A stretch of 64,000 nucleotides of DNA from Sipunculus nudus (lineage: Eukaryota > Annelida > Sipuncula > Golfingiida > Sipunculidae): positions 24,555,033-24,619,032 of the forward strand of contig CM049309.1 in the NCBI GenBank assembly GCA_026874595.1, in the 5' to 3' direction. Position 1 is the stretch's first letter. Every line of letters begins with the position of its first letter. The notes below the pieces were generated by a model, which did no database searches, had not been told where the DNA came from, and saw only the letters and a list, made by a program, of their open reading frames with translations. Shown here one piece after another: positions 21,913 through 34,560 of this stretch. Position numbers and translations under genes: made by a program.

Positions 21913-22704
21913 AAACGTCTTTCCCAAATATCCTCAAACGCCGGATCATTCAACCAGGCAGCACCCATATACCAGGAAGCGCTTTAAAAAAGCGGATACA
22001 ACTACCAATTAAAATATACCTCAACATCGGAACCCGTAGCTTGCAACCGAAAGAGAAAACGACGTCGAGATACCATACGGTACAAGCCACCGTACAGCAA
22101 AAACGTAAACACTAACATTGGTAAAACTTTCCTGAAAATTGTGAATGAAGAATTCACCAAAGAACATAAATTACACAAAATATTCAACAGAAATACAATC
22201 AAATTGAGTTATAGTTGCATGCCTAATATGAAACAATATATTGATGGATTCAACAAGACAAAACTCTCAAGGAATGGAAATGCCTCAAATCCTACTTAAT
22301 GCAACTGCAGAATACCAACGGAATGCCCCATGTCCGGCCACTGCTTGAAAGAATCAATTGTATACCAAGCGACCGTAACAGCCGAAAGTGAGCCAAAGCA
22401 AAGCTACATAGGATTAACAGAAAATTCATTCAAGTCACGCTATGCAAATCACAAATCATCCTTCATGAACAAATCTATGAAATTTAACACAGAGCTTAGC
22501 AAATATATATGGCAGTTGAAAGACAAAGGTGTAGACTACAGTATCACATGGAAAATACTGAAACAGGCAAAGGCTTATAACAGCGCTACCAACAGATGTA
22601 ACCTATGCTTATGGGAAAAATACTATATCATTTGCAACCCCCATTTGGCCACCCTGAATAATAAAATGAACGAACTTGTCACCGCCTGTAGACATGCGAA
22701 CTAA
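21913..22704 (+). pseudogene. Penelope-like element: linker and GIY-YIG endonuclease, 5'-truncated
   Basis: C-terminal part of a Penelope-like retroelement protein (reverse transcriptase plus GIY-YIG nuclease). One frame runs 21913-22704 with two stops (TAA at 21985 and 22297). Post-RT linker: basic KRKRRR, then KPPYSKNVNTNIGKTF and FNRNTIKLSYSCMPNM. Then the cysteine cluster CNCRIPTECPMSGHC, the nuclease core with VYQATV and YIGLTE, Arg in FKSRYANH, Cys pair CNLCLWEK with the presumed catalytic Glu, and terminal CRH. The palm RT domain is missing, cut at the (TA)n run. It is inactive, but the motifs are clear. Confidence 0.9.
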
Positions 22705-23079
22705 TTCCTCCTTTAGAATTTCATAACATAGATTTCAGTTTATAGGATACCCCCATTTCTTTCTCTCTCTCCTTCTTTCTTTCACATCAGCCACAAGTAA
22801 ACACATGTAGAGCCCCATGTTTATACACATATAGCCGTCTTTAAGCACTGTCACTAACTGCTCTCAGCACAGCCCCCCTCACAGAGCGACCTTTGACCCC
22901 AGTCCTCCCGTATCCCGACTCTCATTATCTGATCCTGGTATATCTTTGCCCCAGGGCGCACACTTACACTCAACAGTCTTGGTTACAAGTGACACAGCAG
23001 GCCAGTAACATTATATACATTCAAGGTCGCATATCTATGTAACACATATATACCAGTATGATATAGTCCTTTTTAGTCA
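22705..23079 (+). other. Penelope-like element 3' region
   Basis: About 375 bp between the endonuclease stop and the hammerhead motif, pyrimidine-rich at first (TTTCTTTCTCTCTCT). Probably the element's 3' UTR or pseudo-LTR. Confidence 0.5.
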
Positions 23080-23140
23080 GACAGCATTACCTGACGAGTG
23101 CAACAACATCTAGCACGAAACTACGTAGTAGTAAAATGTC
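23080..23140 (+). ncRNA. Hammerhead ribozyme motif (type I) of the Penelope-like element
   Basis: The full conserved core is present: CTGACGA (23091-23097), stem II GTGC/GCAC with an 11-nt loop (23098-23116), GAAA (23117-23120), stem III palindrome CTACGTAG (23121-23128), then TA with predicted cleavage after 23130. Stem I pairs TAC/GTA and, across an internal loop, GACA/TGTC. The loopless palindromic stem III suggests action as a dimer. Hammerheads are known in Penelope-like elements. Confidence 0.85.
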
Positions 23141-23182
23141 TGAAATTACTTGACTCGTCTTCATTTTGTATGATTATATATA

Positions 23183-23185
<3 letters not shown>

Positions 23186-23252
<67 letters not shown>
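23186..23252. repeat. (TA)n microsatellite right of the Penelope-like element
   Basis: About 33 TA units beginning 46 bp after the hammerhead motif. Confidence 0.97.
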
Positions 23253-23256
<4 letters not shown>

Positions 23257-23944
23257 TAGCCAATACTTGTATGTGAATAGGTAAGAACAGTGAGAAATTT
23301 TATGATAAAATTCATCCATGGAGGTATAGGGAAAACGTTCCCTTAGATTTGATTTACTCTGTATGTGCTGTGTGTACGGGCCCATCGTTATATGAGAAGA
23401 ATATTACAAACTCATCACTTCTCTCATTTTATGATATACAAAGGTATTGCTTTGCCAAAGATTTGATATAGGTTCTGGTGAGATCGCGAAAATGAGACCC
23501 TCGCGAAACATTAAAAATGGAGAAATCGCGAAATTTCAGCCTCGCGAATATGAAGCCAACCATAGTATATCTTCTGTGGAAGATATATGTTTCATGTCAT
23601 CAGCCCTGATTCTATAAGAACAAAATTTCAATGAGAGTTAAAAATTTTTAGAAATATACTATTATGCACTTAGACGTGCTTTGCTTTTATAGGGGTGCTT
23701 AAAATAGCGAACTTTTTTAAATTTAAATTTTTATTAAAATAAAAGTGATAAAGTACGTGAATTTTCATCCTTTAGATACCTATAGCTAAAATTAGATTGA
23801 ACGCAATACCAAGATTGAATTATATGTAATTTACTGGGTCTGATATGAATTTAAAATTACCCTTGGACTGATTATTTAATGCGAGAGTCTTGCCAGGGAT
23901 GTTTCAGTAACACAGTCCACTTCCTCTCTCGCACATATTTTGTA

Positions 23945-24605
23945 CGCTCCCGGGGCAGTGGAAATCTTGCGCTTCTAAAGAAGCAACTGATTTTCACGCT
24001 GCCTGCTATGACCGTTTATGATACATTTAGACACCAGATGGCGGTTGGTTGTCCGCTGAAAAAAACGTGCGTATGATGTGACAAGCAGCCAACCAGATGC
24101 CAATAAACAAACACTCGACAGGCATCCTGGCTCCGCCCATAGCGCCGCTTGATGACAGTTTATGGTCGAATTTTAATTACTTCCCCTGCATTCTCGCATC
24201 ATCGACTGATTCGATTATGACATTATGAGTGTGTTAGCGTAGTAATGTATCTGTTGTCTGCAGAACTGAAACCAGCCAGCGAGGTGTGCACGCAGCCTTT
24301 GTTGTTACGTTTCGTTTGAATTACAGCTTATCGGCCGGGCATCCTATGTGCGCAAGGCCCTAAGCAAACCACGTCTGGGGCCATTCTCTCTGAGCTAGTC
24401 GCCTGTTCAGACGGTTACCGGGGCGATGAGCTGTCACTCAAAACGAAATGAACAACATTGGCTCCGTGTATTCCTCGCTTGGCTGTGTCTTCCAGCACAA
24501 GGTCTCATCTGATTAGACAAAAATACAGTGCTCCCCTCTGGTGTAGCAATTCAGGATACGAGGTCATAACAAACAGCGCTTACGATATAGGTAGTAGGCC
24601 TATAG
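23945..24605 (+). mobile_element. GC-richer dispersed element, long copy
   Basis: Matches 56069-56535 in order (CAACTGATTTTC-like start, ACAAACACTCGACAGGCATC, GGGGCCATTCTCTCT, GCGATGAGCTGTCACTCAAA, GTGCTCCCCTCTGGTGT). This copy carries about 180 bp extra (about 24130-24345). No frame or inverted termini are evident; the family is unknown to me. Confidence 0.7.
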
Positions 24606-27565
24606 GTAAAGCGCTTGATGAGTAGACCTATTTCGAAAACTAAGTTCTTAAATTAGGCATATGGATTTAATTTTTGTTAATTTATATATTATTATTATTA
24701 ATTAGCAATTTTTTTAAGCCTAGGTATGAAAATTATAAATATTTGCTTTTATTAAAGTAAATGACAAGTACATGCATGGGGAGGGTATATTTAGAAAATG
24801 TTTAAATATTTAATGGAAACAGGATATTTTGAGGCACTTTTCACAAAAAAATATTAGGATTTTCTGTTCCTCAGCTACTGTTCTCATAAATGTCTCAGCA
24901 TAGTGTATACAAACTTAAGTGGGGTTCAATATATCTCCAAATTAAGGAGAAAGAAAACCCTTTCAATTTTTGCAGCATGTTGATGTCAATGATGAAAATA
25001 CTATTCCATGTTTTTAACTTGCAAAATATCATCTTCCAAATGTAATGCTCGGGGTAAAATAACTGAGGTCTGTGCAGCGTACAGGACTCAGACACCAGAG
25101 CACACAGATCGTGCGTTCGATTACAGGTATCAGTAAACGAGCCACGGAATTGTCTGATCCGTTCCTCTGTGACGCAGGTCGATACGACACATGCAGTTCA
25201 AGCGCACCCACTGAGACATAGCCAACTCAAACGCGGTTCACTGCGAATACCCAGAGTGCCCTCAGAAATGTAGCCCAATACGACGCGGTTCAGTGCTTAT
25301 AGTTGGGTAAACGCACAAAGAGGCACTTAATTCAGGCGGGCTACATCCTGCTCATGATATACTCACATGCAAGAAATATGAAGTATGCTGTTTTTAGATA
25401 AGTCATATGGACACCCAAATTCAAATAGAATCAAAATTGACGCAAAACGTGTTTTTAAGGTGAAAAAAACGCAAATATATGAATACAAAAATAATATTAA
25501 ATCCATTGCCAGTATATATACTTTCATGCAGGATTCAACGTTCTGTGGAAAAAAGGTTATAAAACAGAACCAAAATACATAAGTTTAGAGCTATAGAACT
25601 TTTAATAGTTTAATAGTGCTTCGAAGACAATGGCCGATTTTTGTTTGTTGCTTGTCGGATTCAAAGATTTCAGCAAGTATTTTGACCAGTTCCGTATGTC
25701 TGTCGTTTTTTCCCCCTTGATTTGTCCGGTTGCATTATACAATACAAAGTTTAATCAAAACAACACAGGTAAGTTGGGTAACCACCTGAATACCCTGCAT
25801 GTTTCGAACAGCAGCCGAAATAAGATATGCCCATCTTGACTCTCCAGTATTTAATAACCAAATGCACATTCTTTCTTTTAAAGCCCTTTTTAGAAGTTTC
25901 TGTTTCCGGTATTTTCTCACCTACCCTGTGTTTGTGTGCGTGTCATGTTTTTCCAAAAGTAATTTTATCATCTGTCAGTTAGTGCGGTTATGCCATAATT
26001 TTCATTTAAGTATAACCATTCCAATATATTCATGACAAACATATGTACATGCATTCGCATAAACAAAACAAATAAAGAACCAACCGCAAACAGACAAATA
26101 ATGAAGTGTCGTACAAACAACCAAAACTCCAACAGAGCGAATCAAGCAAAGCATATGAAACTTATTATCATACAAATATACGATACCTCATAAGTCCTAT
26201 TTGAATATTTTCCTGAAAACAAATAAAAGTACATGTTCTCAACAGCCTTTAACAAACCATAGACATAAATAACCAAAACCCCTCACAAAAAATTAAAAGA
26301 AAAATTAGTTTATGAACCAAGTGCCCTACTCAAGACAAAAGAAAAAATATTAAATAAATTAATAATAAATAAATATACTTAAGCCCATCCCTGAAAACGT
26401 AAAGTGAACGAACTCAAAGATAAATAAAGAATATTACAAACAAAACCCACGCGCCCTCTGTCAGCACAAACAAAACCTCGGCTTACCTGACAAAAAGGGC
26501 ATTCGTCAGTTCCTGTACATATATATCTAAATATAACACACTTAACTTTTCCTAAACCCCTAAAAATGAAACCATATAATCAACCATACATAAGCAAAAT
26601 TATACCTAATTATACATATTTATTTTCAAACTCAAGCGCCATCTGGCGTTAAACAGGCATTCTAATCTAGATTATCTTGAACTCAACATCTCGATGCACC
26701 TAAGGCATTTTTGTATTTATACTACTGTGAACGGACATCTCGTATCTAGACAGACGGACTAACACGAAATTTATTTAATGGTAATTGTAAAGACGAAACG
26801 GACGAAATGTATAGAATATTGATTATAATAGTCGCTATATGTGAGACCAAATATATAAGACGAAATTCCGTCAAACTGACGCGGAATCCTAAATACATAT
26901 AATTTGTATGTGTATTTAAACAGAATGTACCCATGGACGGACCAATTTTCAAATGGAAATTAAATTAAAAATCTACTTAAAATATCGATTTTTAGCGTCA
27001 TCTAGCGGTAACCAAGTATACTATTCTGTGTTGGTCAAACCTTAAGAGTTTCAATAGGACTGAGACGTTTTGTATACCCTTTCGGACAACCACATCATAT
27101 ATAAGCAAATTCAGATTCAATGTATATAAATATATTTATATATATTCATATGACCTGCCTATAAATCTTCACATATACTCAATTACCATGGAAACAATTC
27201 TCTTCTCAAATAAATATCTAGTGTCAAATCCGTATTTAAACAAAGTAGACAGACTATCAGTTAAACCATAATAAAAACGGACGGAATCTCTGAAATATTA
27301 CTTTATAGATAAAAGTTAAAGGGTTAGACCAATCTTAAAATATTTAACATCGAGCTCTATAAAGTATTTACCAGTAATTTTTCTTCTTGAAGTACTTAAC
27401 CCAAACACTATCTAACTGAAAATAAACACACTATTTTTAGTTGACCTCACTCCGAAACTTTCGGGGTAATTCAAGCGTTTTACCTGTATATGCGTATTCC
27501 CATACATAAGTTAAATAATTTAAAAGGAATCAAAATAACTTCCTACATATATATGTCTCTCTCCC

Positions 27566-27568
<3 letters not shown>
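24606..27568. other. Intergenic, no recognisable gene
   Basis: AT-rich sequence. Short frames at 25385-25582, 25630-25839 and 25799-26035 have no domain, splice context or coding bias and are left uncalled. Confidence 0.6.

Positions 27569-27639
<71 letters not shown>
27569..27639. repeat. (TA)n microsatellite
   Basis: About 35 TA units. Confidence 0.97.
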
Positions 27640-27643
<4 letters not shown>

Positions 27644-27740
27644 CATACCTGTACGCGAAAGTGTGCAAATAGTTAAAAGGCAATCTATCAGAACACACGA
27701 AGAACCTTAAGTGGGCTATCTCGAACCCATGGAAATCAAA

Positions 27741-27829
27741 AAACGGTTCTAACTTGAACCATGGTTCCAGCTGGAACCATACAGGTTCTGCATGGACCCC
27801 CAAGAACCCTTTTTTCTTAGAGTGTACCT
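27741..27829. repeat. GGTTC/GAACC palindromic repeat
   Basis: A dense cluster of GGTTCT, GAACCATGGTTCC, GGAACC and AAGAACCC ending TTTTTTCTTAGAGTGTA. This looks like one end of a DNA transposon of a kind scattered in animal genomes; the other end was not found. Confidence 0.55.
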
Positions 27830-28149
27830 ATTAAAAGTGATACATACCTTGAATTAATATTTCATAATAGAACTTCATAAAGGTAGACTGGATGACTATT
27901 AACCTAAATCAAAATAGTCAATTTAAAGTTCTCATCGACGTTACATAATGCCTCGTTATGACATCATATACTTTTAAGCATATCTTTTTCTGTTTGACTT
28001 CTTATGCTATATGAAAAATGCTCTTCTTTTAAACGACTGATTATGAGATTCTTTAAGAAGGAAATTGGATTTAACGGACGAGACGAAATACTTCTATTTC
28101 TATTATTCCATAGAACATATTTACCTATATTTAAAACAAAATCAAGTAA

Positions 28150-30640
28150 TCAGATACCCCTATCGGACAAGACTTTCCATTTATGACTAAAATCAAAGCA
28201 AATCGTGTAAAGGTTTACTTTAATACTTCTTCTTGCAATTTTTATTAACAAATGATTAACCTCTCTCCAAAACTTAAATGCCACAATACAGTCGGAAAAA
28301 ACATGCAAATTAGTTTCTTTTTGACCACAAATATGACTCTCATCTGAAATGGTAAACTTGCATTTAAACAAAAAGTCGTTAGTAGGCAATACTAAGTGTA
28401 AAAATTTCCAATTTACATCTATTTGATATTTATCGTTTAATTTCCTATAGCAGTTTCTAAAAATATGTTTGACCTGTAGATCTTCTGTAAATATATTTCT
28501 CCACGAAGTCATACTGCTCGGTTCACATATCTGTATCAATAAATTATAAATGGCTCTAGTTGAAAATTTATCAGATCCTAGTGTTTTACCATGCTCAATA
28601 TCAAAAATATAGTTCAATTTGTACTCAAATTCTGACCCTTTCCGTAACAGCGATTTCCATTCAGATGGAAAACATGCAAGGAGACTCATACCTAGTTTTA
28701 AACCAATCTGTTTTTGGAATTTTATATTTGGAGGCAATCTCCTCAAACCTGTTGAAATAACCTATCCTTCAGTTCCATACGTCTCTAACCACAACGCAAC
28801 CATTAATAATAAATTCTTTCAGCATAAAAGGTCTCCCCTTTTCATCAATTATATTACTATTCAAAAACAAAGCTTCGATTAATATAACGCTCTTTTTTAT
28901 TTCATCACATTTAGGGACAATATTTAATTTCTGGCACACTTTTAGAGTTTCCCTATAGACTAATGGTTGATATATACAATTTTTCCTATTTACCTCATAA
29001 ATGCAATTCAAAATATTTTTTCCAAATGGAAAACCTTTATAGAACCCGATAAAAAATTCTGACAAAACTCGACATTTGTGATTCATGGTAAAAGGTCTAA
29101 ACAACCAGTTAATTCTCTGCGACCTTTGATGCTATTCTTACCAGACCATGTCCACCTTGATTTCTCCATAAAAAAATACATCTTTTTCAACTAAATGATT
29201 TCTTAAATCCCAGAAAAAATCTACAAGTAAAGCTTCCAATTTTTTAATAACCCAATAAGGAATATTTATCACACTTGTAAAATACCATAGACCGCTCGAA
29301 ATAATATAGTTTGCTACTACTGCTTTACCAGTGTATGTCAATTTTCTTTGTGCCCAGCAATATAATGTCTTTTGAAATTTCTTAATTTTAGGGTCCCAAT
29401 TCAATTTTGAAACATCAACTTAACCCAAATAGAACCCTAAGACTTTTACATATTTAGATGACCACTTAATTTCGCCCGGTGTGTCCCCCTGTCCCACATT
29501 GCAACCTAGCCATAAACCTTCTGTCTTTTGTTTATTCACCTTCGCTCGCGATGCATCCTGAAAAACAGTTAAACGTTAAGACATCTGTATATAGAGTTGA
29601 TATCAGCGACAAATAATGAGGTATCATCAGCATATTGAGCAATTTTAAGTTCACTGTTGTCTGGTAAAATTAAACCATTAATCTCTTTATCCTTTCGTAT
29701 AGCATTAGCTAAGGTTTCAGCAACTTATACATAAAGTATAAATGGCTTAAAGGACAGCCCTGTCTTGTACCTCTGTATAAATTAAAAAAGGAAGAGAGAT
29801 ACCCATTTATTTTTACAAAGCTTTTAACATTACTGTAACATAATTTGACCCATTTAATAAAATCTGATTTGAAACCAAAGTGACTTTAACATTTGAACAT
29901 AAAATTCCAACTTTAACGGTCAAAGGCCTTCTCTTGATCCATACATAACATGGCTCCTAATTATTTCTTAATTTTAATATATTCAATGACATCTCTTATT
30001 AAACTTGCGGTTTGAAAAATAGTGCGACCTTTAACTGAGCATGTTTGGTCCTGATGTATAATATTACCAAGTACTCCTCTCATTCGGTTTGTTAAACGAA
30101 TTGTAAGAATTTTATAATCTGTATTTAATAAAGTAATGTGTCTCCAGTTTTTTAATAATTGGCGGTCTCCTTTCTTAAAAATTAAAGAGATGACTCCGGA
30201 CCTAAAGTGGTCCAGAAATGTTTGTAAAACTCGACGGGTAAGCCGTCGATACCCGGGCTTTTAAAGGATTTAAATTCTTTGAGTGCACGCGTGGCCTCTT
30301 CAAACGTTATTTCACCTTCATATAATACGGCAGTATTAGCATTCAATTTTAAAGAAGGGTCAGATAAAAAGAAGTTTTCCGCTGAAAGTTCGGTCGGTTC
30401 AAATTCGTAAAGGTCCTTGGAAAAAAGAAACTCTCAGCCCCAGCACTGAATGAATGTCTAAAAAGACCCGCCCCTCATTATCCATCAAAGAGTTAATTGT
30501 ACCCCGCAGTCCCTTTGTCTTTCTAAACCTGAAAAGAATTTGCTCATTTGTTCGTCTTCTTTTCTGTATTGAACCTTGCACCTAATGACTGCTGCTTTTG
30601 TCTGTTGTTCATTTAAAAGTTTAAGCTGTGACTCTTAAGG
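28150..30640 (-). pseudogene. LINE ORF2 (L1/Tx1-type reverse transcriptase), degraded
   Basis: Non-LTR retrotransposon polyprotein in several frames on the minus strand. In order: pre-RT linker (about 30400-30580), SPGIDGLPVEFYK (30230-30270), a KKGDRQLLKNWR-like block then LLNTDYKIL (about 30100-30180), DQEKAFDR (motif A region, about 29930), GTRQGCPLS (about 29760), QYADDTSLFV with the catalytic YADD at 29623-29634, then the thumb (29138-29404) and C-terminal part ending at 28150 with a Cys-His cluster (CGQKETNLHVFSDC). The endonuclease domain is absent. Many frameshifts and stops; inactive. L1/Tx1 assignment rests on motif style. Confidence 0.85.
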
Positions 30641-30745
30641 CCCCTTTCCACAGGGCTGCCAGCTTTGTGCCACCTTTGAGCAACCAAAAAATGACCAGAA
30701 CGCTCAATGGTCGCCTAATCCCAGAAAATCCTGTTTCTGTGTAAA

Positions 30746-31056
30746 GCCGCGTGTCCACTTGTACGGATGCGGTGCGTGTGCGGTGCGGATACGTATGCGG
30801 ATATTTTGTGCGTGTGTGTCCATTAGATACGTTTTTCAGTGCGTTTTTAGTTCTTTCACTCTCTTTCACCGCTACAAAATGGCACTTTCCGCATGTGTTT
30901 CCGTACTCGCGGCTACATGGTCCGGTATTCGAAAAACGTATCCGTTTCCGCACGCCGCACGCACTCCGCACCGCATAAGTGGACACACTCCTTCTTTATT
31001 CCATACGCGCGATTTAAAACGCGTCCGCATCCGTACCGCATAAGTGGACACGCAGC
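30746..31056. mobile_element. 311-bp MITE with long inverted termini and TAAA duplication
   Basis: The left terminus starts GCCGCGTGTCCACTT; the right end read in reverse starts GCTGCGTGTCCACTTATGC. Both continue into CGGATGCGG. It is flanked by TAAA at 30742-30745 and 31057-31060. A third internal copy of the terminal word (CCGCATAAGTGGACAC) lies at about 30972. It sits between the two LINE pieces and is much richer in GC and CpG than its surroundings. Confidence 0.8.
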
Positions 31057-31119
31057 TAAATTGCTCCATAACCGTTTCAGCGATACATGTGTCTCCCTTG
31101 AACCTTCCAAAATACAGCA

Positions 31120-32260
31120 TAAGGGCATTTTCTTGCCTGCCTTCCCTCTGCTTCGTGGGTCGTCCAGTTCCATGGTCCGTGGGCTGAGCCTAGTGGTCAT
31201 CGCGGTTCCAGGTACGGTGAAGGTAACATCACTGGGCGGCGTTTCCGACAGATTCTCCGGATACATCGGCGTCGACGATAAACCCGGTTGGAGCGGCAGC
31301 AACGGCGACTACCCCAGAGGTGAAGGTAGGTCTATTACCGACGGTTTTGACGGTTTTTTGCCATGGTAAGTATGACCGATGGATCGGTCGGCGACGCCGG
31401 TAAGACCCGTTTTCTGACGGTGTTTCTGTACAATTTCTTCTTTTTCAGGTGTCTCCACAATCGACAACGGCGGGAAGGAGTCGTACTCGATATCAGCATC
31501 GGTAGGTATTCTAACATCTGTAACAGCGGTCTCGGTCTCTAACGGCGAAACAGCGGTATCGTCAGCGGCAGCTCGAATCTCGGCGATTTCCTGGGAAATG
31601 TTGTATACTTCCGATCGTCCTTGTCCTACATCCCTCACCTGGCTGTATTGGACTTGTTCCGGACAATCCCCCTGCAGATGTCCCTGTTGTTTGCATCTGA
31701 AACAGGTCTTAACCTTTCCGCGATGCCGGACTTATGCGACATACCGAATACCACCATGGTAGAACTGTAGTCGGTCTGGTAACTCGGTAGTGATAAACAT
31801 CAGAGCCTCACGATCGAACATGGGTAGACTTGTTTCAGGCCACAATTTGTTTCTACAGTCCTTGAGCATTTTACGGTAGTTCTTCAAGTCGGCTGTCACA
31901 TCTTCATTTGGGACATTTAGGGGCAACCCTCGTAGGGAGACCCACACAGGCTTTTTTGCGTTAGCTATTGATGTTTCCAAAGAGGTTCCCAGACACTCGT
32001 CACCATCCATGGCTACTATTTCTGCACCTGGTGGCTGGTAAGCACAAGCTGAAGTGTCGTTGCTGATAAACTGTGGGCCGCTCTCAGAGACTCCCCATAA
32101 AAGTTCACAAGTTCTTTTATTGCAGCGTTGACTTGGTCCTGGTTGAAAGTGTGCACACACACACACGACGTATGTGTATGATGAATAGAACTAGCCCTGG
32201 GTGGGGGACGGGATGTCCCCCCATCACACGGGTAAGTAGGTGGGGGCATCACAAGGATGA
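31120..32260 (-). pseudogene. LINE ORF1 (gag-like, RRM-like fold plus CCHC knuckle), frameshifted
   Basis: RNA-binding ORF1-type protein of a non-LTR retrotransposon, in at least three frames. N-terminal helix-like NAAIKELVNFYGESL (about 32090-32140), then VWVSLRGLPLNVPNEDV and MFITTELPDRLQFYHGG (31732-31960), then a frame change and the zinc knuckle CFRCKQQGHLQGDC (31663-31704, exact C-x2-C-x4-H-x4-C). An acidic, Thr/Pro-rich tail follows. It lies 5' of the LINE ORF2 piece on the same strand, as in an L1-type element, but the two are separated by the MITE and by missing endonuclease sequence, so same-copy origin is unproven. Confidence 0.75.
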
Positions 32261-32559
32261 ACAAAGCTCACTATGGCTGGCGGACTCACGAGTAACCGTG
32301 GGTTACAGTTACCGTAGTGTGTGATCTACTCATACACCAAACAGTGCCAGCTCACCCTTTTCCTTTTTTGCCTGCCGGAAAATCTTCGATTTCGGAAAGC
32401 ATGTTGGTCAGTCTGTTTGTGGGTGTGTTTGTCACGATATTTGTTGCTTGCCGGAATCAGAGATTTATCAACAATCATTTTATCGATCAATTTATCAACA
32501 ATAATTTTCCAACTGATATATTTTATGTTTGACAGCATAAGCTCGAAAACAAATTTTCA

Positions 32560-34560
32560 CTTTTGGTTTTTGACCTCCAGGGGGCGCTGAACTGACAACA
32601 CTGCTATAAATCACTATTGTGCCATATCTCCAAAGCTATAAATGATATTATAATTTTAATTATTGCGTCTCAAACTACAAAAGATAACCTTATTCCTGTG
32701 GAGATTTGGCCATATTCTGCCATAATCATGTTGACCTAATTTAGGGTAAAACTTATCGAACTTAGAAATGTTCGAATATTTCTGTGTCTTACACAGCCCC
32801 CAGTTTCACGCAATCACTCTGAAACTGATACCATTGGTAAATATCTATTACCATCAGACCTATTTTTTTTTTATTTTCGAAATTGGGTCAAAGGTCTAAT
32901 GACAAGGCCAAAAAACACGCCAAAATGTCGTATTTTCTTCCAACTTTTGTTCATAAATTGTCGAATCCAAATAAACAGTTTTTCCTTTGAGTCCTGTTCA
33001 TTCTTCATAAAAGAATGAAAGAATTGTTTGACCTTGGCCTATTTCATTTTCAATTTCCGGCAAGCGTTTGACCTATGGTCTCTAGTTTGTTTATTTGTCA
33101 GTACTCTCCTTGCCACAATTTTGATTGTCAGTACTCTCCTTGCCACAATTTTGTAGAAATCAATCTGAAACTTTCAGGGTTGATTGAAAGTCACATGTCC
33201 TGGAGGCCTTTTGATTTTGGTCGGCATAGGTCAAAGCTCAAGGTCAAGGTCATAGAAAAACCTCAACATTTTATTTTCATCATAACTTTGTCAATATTGG
33301 TCCTATCTTCACAAACTTAGGCTCATTTTCTTCCTCTGCATCTTCTTTATAACATGGCTTTGTCATCTTTTCTCAACTTTGTGTCACTTGTTCAGTATGT
33401 TTGTCTGTCTGTCAGGTTCCCTAAATTTCGTCTTCTTGCTGGTGCTTGTGTCTTACATACAACATTCTACAGACCACAGTTTTGCAGGAATCCTTTTGAA
33501 ACTGGTGAATCTAATGTCTTACACTAATATCTCAAAACTGATTTTTCATTTTTTGGATATAGCCCCTAGGGGGCGCTGCACTTTAACTTCCTCAACATAT
33601 CATTTTTTGATAATATCTTCGAAACTATAAACCTCCATTACATAAGCTGTAGCTTAACTTCTGCTTAATTTCTTCCTGTGAGTCTTCTCCATAACTTGGT
33701 CAAGTTATCTTGTCTCAGCTTTGTGTCACTTTGTCAGTATGTCTGTCTGTATGTCAGTTGTCCTCAATTTTTTCTTCTTGCTGGTTCCTGTGTCTTACAT
33801 ATAGCATTCTACAGGCCACAAAGCAGACAACAGCTTTACAGGAATCTTTTTGAAACTGATACATCTTATGTCATACACATATAAGTCGAAAGTGATTTTT
33901 CATTTTTGGAAAATAACCACTAGCGGGCGCTGCACTCCAAACAATACAACATATCATTTTGAGCCATGTCTTCGAAGCTATAAACCTAAATTACAATAAT
34001 TTTAGCTTATTTTCTTCCTCTAGGTGTTCTTCATAACTTGGTCAAGTCATCTGGTCTCAACTTTGTGCCGCTTTATCAGTATGTCCCTCACTTCAAAATG
34101 TTATTTTCCTCATAACTTTGGCAATTCTGGTCCAATATTCACAAATTTTGGCTCATTTTTCACCATCTTCTGCATAACTTTGTCTAGTCAAATGGTCTCA
34201 TTTTGTCCTAAATATTGCCTTCTTGCTGGTTCTTGTCTGTTATTATACCATTCTACTGGCCACAGTTTACCAGGAATCACTTTGCAAAGTTCACCTATCA
34301 TATATTGGAATGATAGCTTGAAGCTGTGTGTGCATTTTTAAATAGGTCAAAGTTCAAGGTGAAAGTCTTGAAAACACGTCAAATTATTATTTCAATCGTA
34401 ACTTTGTCAACATTGGTCTTTACAAACTATGGCTCATTTTCCTCCTCGCTGTCTTCTTTATGACATGTTCTGGTTATCTGTCTTCCAATCTGGGTCAGTG
34501 TTTCCGGCAAGCGCGTGACCTTTGGTCGTCTTGATTTTTGTTTCTATCGTTTTTGCTTTC
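32560..34560 (+). repeat. Diverged tandem repeat of about 345 bp
   Basis: Recurring landmarks: GTCAGTATGT-CTGTCTGT at 33388 and 33735, GGGGGCGCTG at 32580 and 33571 with GCGGGCGCTGCAC at 33923, CTTCTTGCTGGT at 33431, 33774 and 34221, and CATAACTTGGTCAAGT at 33690 and 34032. Roughly five old units. The 60-105-codon frames inside are by-products. Confidence 0.7.

Larger units (their letters stand above)
21763..23562. mobile_element. TTCGCGA-rich inverted-repeat element split by a Penelope-like insertion
   Basis: The left arm starts TGGTTGCC and carries TTCGCGAGG and TCGCGA words (21763-21842). The right arm, reverse complemented, starts TGGTTGGC with the same words (23481-23562). Both arms contain ATCGCGAAAATGA followed by ACCCTCG. 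Everything between is a Penelope-like fragment bracketed by (TA)n, so the arms look like one element opened by later insertion. Confidence 0.5.

Noticed and set aside
25060-25140. Possible tRNA-derived B box (GTTCGATTAC)
   Set aside because: No matching A box, acceptor stem or cloverleaf could be drawn.
30893-31369. 158-codon plus-strand frame
   Set aside because: It lies antisense to the LINE ORF1 remnant and across the MITE; GC-rich MITE sequence simply lacks stops.
33075-34341. Series of plus-strand frames suggesting a gene
   Set aside because: They lie in a diverged tandem repeat of about 345 bp; similar peptides recur only because the DNA repeats.
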